In this document: in pieces, positions 7,029-8,822 of the stretch
Position numbering within the stretch: the first letter of the stretch is position 1
How the letters are laid out: each line of letters begins with the position of its first letter
NCBI GenBank assembly: GCA_030691985.1
Contig: JAUYDB010000087.1
Span: forward strand, 1-8,822
DNA from: Candidatus Omnitrophota bacterium
GTDB lineage: Bacteria > Omnitrophota > Gorgyraeia > 2-01-FULL-45-10
Reading direction: 5' to 3'
Length of the DNA: 8,822 nt
Made by a program: the position numbers and the translations under genes
Notes under the pieces: generated by a model
The model's input: only the letters and a program-made list of their open reading frames with translations
Told to the model about the DNA's origin: nothing
Database searches by the model: none

Positions 7029-7050
7029 CGGTATTACCGATAACGGTAAT
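7029..7050 (+). promoter_or_regulatory. Overlapping palindromes in the 5' leader of the propeller gene
   Basis: CGGTA-T-TACCG (7029-7039) and ATTACCG-ATAA-CGGTAAT (7033-7050) share the central TACCG, giving three half-sites with the CGGTA core. It lies just after the predicted transcript start, where a repressor would block transcription; the second palindrome can also form a 7 bp RNA hairpin with a 4-base loop. It is not recognised as a known operator or riboswitch. Confidence 0.5.
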
Positions 7051-7065
7051 TTGAGATATTAACGA

Positions 7066-7071
7066 AAGGAG
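7066..7071 (+). promoter_or_regulatory. Ribosome binding site of the propeller gene
   Basis: AAGGAG sits 7 bases before the ATG at 7079, an optimal Shine-Dalgarno that fixes this start. The ATG at 7072 is in another frame and too close to it. Confidence 0.85.
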
Positions 7072-7078
7072 ATGACAG

Positions 7079-8656
7079 ATGAACAGGGTTATTACGGTGG
7101 TCGTGACAGTCGCGATATCGATGATTTGCGCTGACGTATACTCACAGGACATATGGATGAATAAAGACGGGAGCGTGCGCAACGTCGATACGCGGGCGAT
7201 GCTTATAGAGGACGACAGGCTTTATCTTGCTACAAAGAATGAAATCTACGCATCCGGGGACACAAAAGACAGATGGCAGTCGATATTTTCGCTTCCCGCG
7301 GGCGAAAACGAGATAAGCTGCCTTACCGGTAACTCAAAAAATATGCTGATCGGAACCAGGCGGGGGCTGTTCAGATCCCGGGATTTCGGCAAATCATGGA
7401 GAAACGTATTCAGGACAATCCTTCCCGAGAAGAATAATATTTTATGCATCGAACAATCGAAGCATAATCCGGAAAAAATTCTGATCGGAACCGAAAAAGG
7501 CGTCTTTTCAAGCGATGATGCAGGCGATCATTGGAAAGATATAAGCGGTGTGCTTAAAAATAAACGGGTAGAATACATAACGCTTAACAGTGATCATGCC
7601 TATGCCTTCGGCGATAACGGCCTTTATGTTAAAAATGGCGAATCATCCGGCTGGAGCAGGATATACGGGCGAAGCGCCGCCGGGGAGAAGGGCGATGATG
7701 ACTCGTCCGGCCATGCCGAAACCGAGGGAGACAGCGGCGCGAAAGTAAGCTGTATGGCGCTCAAAGGCTCAAGGATTTATATCGGTGCCGGAAAGGGGAT
7801 AGTTTATTCTGACGATCATGGCAAATCCTGGAGCGCTTTTTCATCCGATGGGTTGGCCGGAAAAGCCCTTTCTATCGCCGCTTCCGATAAGTCCGAGAAG
7901 TTTTACTGCGCGACGACCAAAGGCATATTTGAATTTGTAAAAGACAAATCAAGGTGGCTTGAACTATACAAAGGAATAGATAGGTCTTTTTTTGTCAACA
8001 GGATCGTGCTGGACGGCGAAAACGAAGGTTCTATATGGGCGTTGACGGACAAGGGATTATATAGGTTAGAAAGCGGGAGATACGCCTCCGATCAGCTTGT
8101 CGATGTCGAAAGAAATTTAAAATCATTCAAAATCATCTTTGACAACGAGCCGGTCTTTAAAGAATTACGGCAGGCGGCGTTAAATTTTAACGATGTGAGC
8201 CCCGAAAAGATAAAAAAATGGCACGGAGAGTCTCGCCTCAGAGCGCTTCTTCCCAGGGTCACGGTAGGCGTCGATAAAAACCGTTCGACAAGTTCCGAGA
8301 TTTATACAAGCGCTACCAAAGATTACATTGTAACTGGGCCGGATGATATAACAAACGGCTTCGATGTCGCGGTCTACTGGGAGCTCGGGGACCTGGTCTG
8401 GTCAGACGACCAGACCAATATAGACGTTCGCTCACGGCTCAATACCCAGCTCAGGAACGACATACTCGATGATCTGCGGCGCGTCTACTACGAGCGGAAG
8501 CGCCTTCAGTTTGAGCTCATGGCTTTCCCGCCGAAAGATTTAAAGGCGCGTTTCGAAAAGGAGGCGCGGATTCAGGAGCTGACCCAGGCCATCGATGACT
8601 TGACCGGCAATTACCTGTCCGATCATATGAAAACAGCGCCGGCAAGCTCGAGATAA
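7079..8656 (+). CDS. Exported seven-repeat beta-propeller protein with conserved C-terminal domain
   Basis: This 525 aa protein starts with a Sec-type signal peptide (hydrophobic about 4-18, likely cleavage after VYS at residue 22), so it acts in the periplasm, at the outer membrane or outside. Seven related repeats follow with cores at about 48-70, 89-111, 133-156, 173-197, 232-254, 274-297 and 318-335. Each reads like I-x-I-G-T-x-x-G-(L/V)-(F/Y) and most end in an Asp-box-like turn and a W; the clearest are SRDFGKSW (100-107), SDDAGDHW (145-152) and SDDHGKSW (244-251). This suggests a seven-bladed BNR/YCF48-like propeller. An acidic glycine/serine-rich insert (198-222) separates blades 4 and 5. 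The C-terminal part (about 350-512) is a separate domain with RLRALLPRVTVGVD (386-399), YWELGDLVWSDDQTNIDVRS (433-452) and a helical, charged end containing VYYERKRLQFEL (469-480). Nothing shows sialidase activity, since catalytic residues of such enzymes are not recognised. Its function is unknown; a binding or envelope scaffold role is a guess. Confidence 0.9.
   Translation: MNRVITVVVTVAISMICADVYSQDIWMNKDGSVRNVDTRAMLIEDDRLYLATKNEIYASGDTKDRWQSIFSLPAGENEISCLTGNSKNMLIGTRRGLFRSRDFGKSWRNVFRTILPEKNNILCIEQSKHNPEKILIGTEKGVFSSDDAGDHWKDISGVLKNKRVEYITLNSDHAYAFGDNGLYVKNGESSGWSRIYGRSAAGEKGDDDSSGHAETEGDSGAKVSCMALKGSRIYIGAGKGIVYSDDHGKSWSAFSSDGLAGKALSIAASDKSEKFYCATTKGIFEFVKDKSRWLELYKGIDRSFFVNRIVLDGENEGSIWALTDKGLYRLESGRYASDQLVDVERNLKSFKIIFDNEPVFKELRQAALNFNDVSPEKIKKWHGESRLRALLPRVTVGVDKNRSTSSEIYTSATKDYIVTGPDDITNGFDVAVYWELGDLVWSDDQTNIDVRSRLNTQLRNDILDDLRRVYYERKRLQFELMAFPPKDLKARFEKEARIQELTQAIDDLTGNYLSDHMKTAPASSR
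8394..8417 (+). repeat. Ten-base-pair perfect hairpin inside the propeller gene
   Basis: TGGTCTGGTC (8394-8403), loop AGAC (8404-8407) and GACCAGACCA (8408-8417) form a perfect 10 bp stem within codons for LVWSDDQTN, the most conserved-looking part of the C-terminal domain. It may slow ribosomes, or be a chance result of codon choice. Confidence 0.6.
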
Positions 8657-8749
8657 GAGAATAGGAAATCGGGGGGGCACAATCACTCGTGTCCAAATTA
8701 GAGTGTGAGTCTCGAGGGGAAACACGTTTCGAGATTCGATCTTTGCCTA
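8657..8749. other. Non-coding stretch after the propeller gene with small inverted repeats
   Basis: No gene is visible. It holds a run of seven G's (near 8670), TCTCGA (8710-8715) with TCGAGA (8729-8734), and GAAAC-AC-GTTTC (8719-8730), which overlap and so compete. There is no U-tract after any of these, so no intrinsic terminator can be called. Confidence 0.45.
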
Positions 8750-8822
8750 CCCCTCACCCTTGCCCTCTCCCCTAAAGGGGAGAGGGGATTCCCTCATAAT
8801 TTCCTCTCCCCCGAAGGGGGAG
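8750..8822. repeat. Tandem CCCTCACCC-type palindromic repeats, running off the right edge
   Basis: The first unit has CCCCTCACCCTTG followed by a perfect stem CCCTCTCCCC (8763-8772), loop TAAA and GGGGAGAGGG (8777-8786). A second hairpin follows after a spacer: CTCCCCC (8806-8812), GAA, GGGGGAG (8816-8822), cut by the window end. The first unit is in the same orientation as the copy at 3213-3254 and nearly identical to it over its first 19 bases. Such GC-rich palindromes are usually dispersed REP-like intergenic elements. They may also limit read-through from the propeller gene. Confidence 0.85.

Noticed and set aside
7021..7078. A riboswitch in the leader of the propeller gene
   Set aside because: The leader is only about 56 bases and shows no recognised riboswitch core, only the palindromes reported.
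1..8822. CRISPR array, tRNA, rRNA or insertion sequence
   Set aside because: No regularly spaced direct repeats, no cloverleaf or rRNA signature, and no transposase motif were seen on either strand.

Overview
This window carries a housekeeping gene cluster on the minus strand and one exported-protein gene on the plus strand. It looks like a chromosomal segment of a Gram-negative-type bacterium of medium GC content, possibly an uncultured lineage such as Omnitrophota or a deltaproteobacterial relative. That placement is inferred from the gene set, the polA-coaE-rho style order, the exported beta-propeller protein and the CCCTCACCC-type palindromic repeats. No marker here fixes the phylum.

Minus-strand operon, read right to left. 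A near-consensus sigma70-type promoter (TTGACA, 16 bp, TATAAT, at 6078-6105) lies just after the stop of an upstream DUF218 gene and about 135-160 bp before polA. It should drive polA (DNA polymerase I, 892 aa, all three domains), glgA (glycogen/starch synthase), coaE (dephospho-CoA kinase) and rho (transcription terminator Rho, whose last few codons fall outside the left edge). The genes are tightly packed: glgA and coaE overlap by ATGA, and coaE and rho overlap by 10 bases. The one gap, between polA and glgA, is filled by a palindromic repeat that seems to supply the glgA ribosome binding site. A second, tandem set of the same repeat family sits at the right edge of the window (8750-8822).

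Divergent region. At 6120-6821 (minus) is a membrane-anchored DUF218 (YdcF/SanA/ElyC-like) protein. Its predicted promoter sits so close to the start codon that the mRNA would be nearly leaderless. At 7079-8656 (plus) is a secreted protein with a seven-repeat BNR/Asp-box beta-propeller and a conserved C-terminal domain of unknown function. The 257-base gap between them holds two divergent promoters. Between and beside these are a multi-branched inverted-repeat structure (6870-6953) and an overlapping palindrome in the 5' leader of the propeller gene (7029-7050).

The cluster mixes DNA repair/replication (polA), transcription termination (rho), coenzyme A synthesis (coaE) and storage polysaccharide synthesis (glgA). 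The first three are commonly neighbours in some bacteria, and glgA looks like the intruder. No clear-cut new system is visible. The best candidates for something undescribed are the propeller protein's C-terminal domain and the structured intergenic DNA before it.
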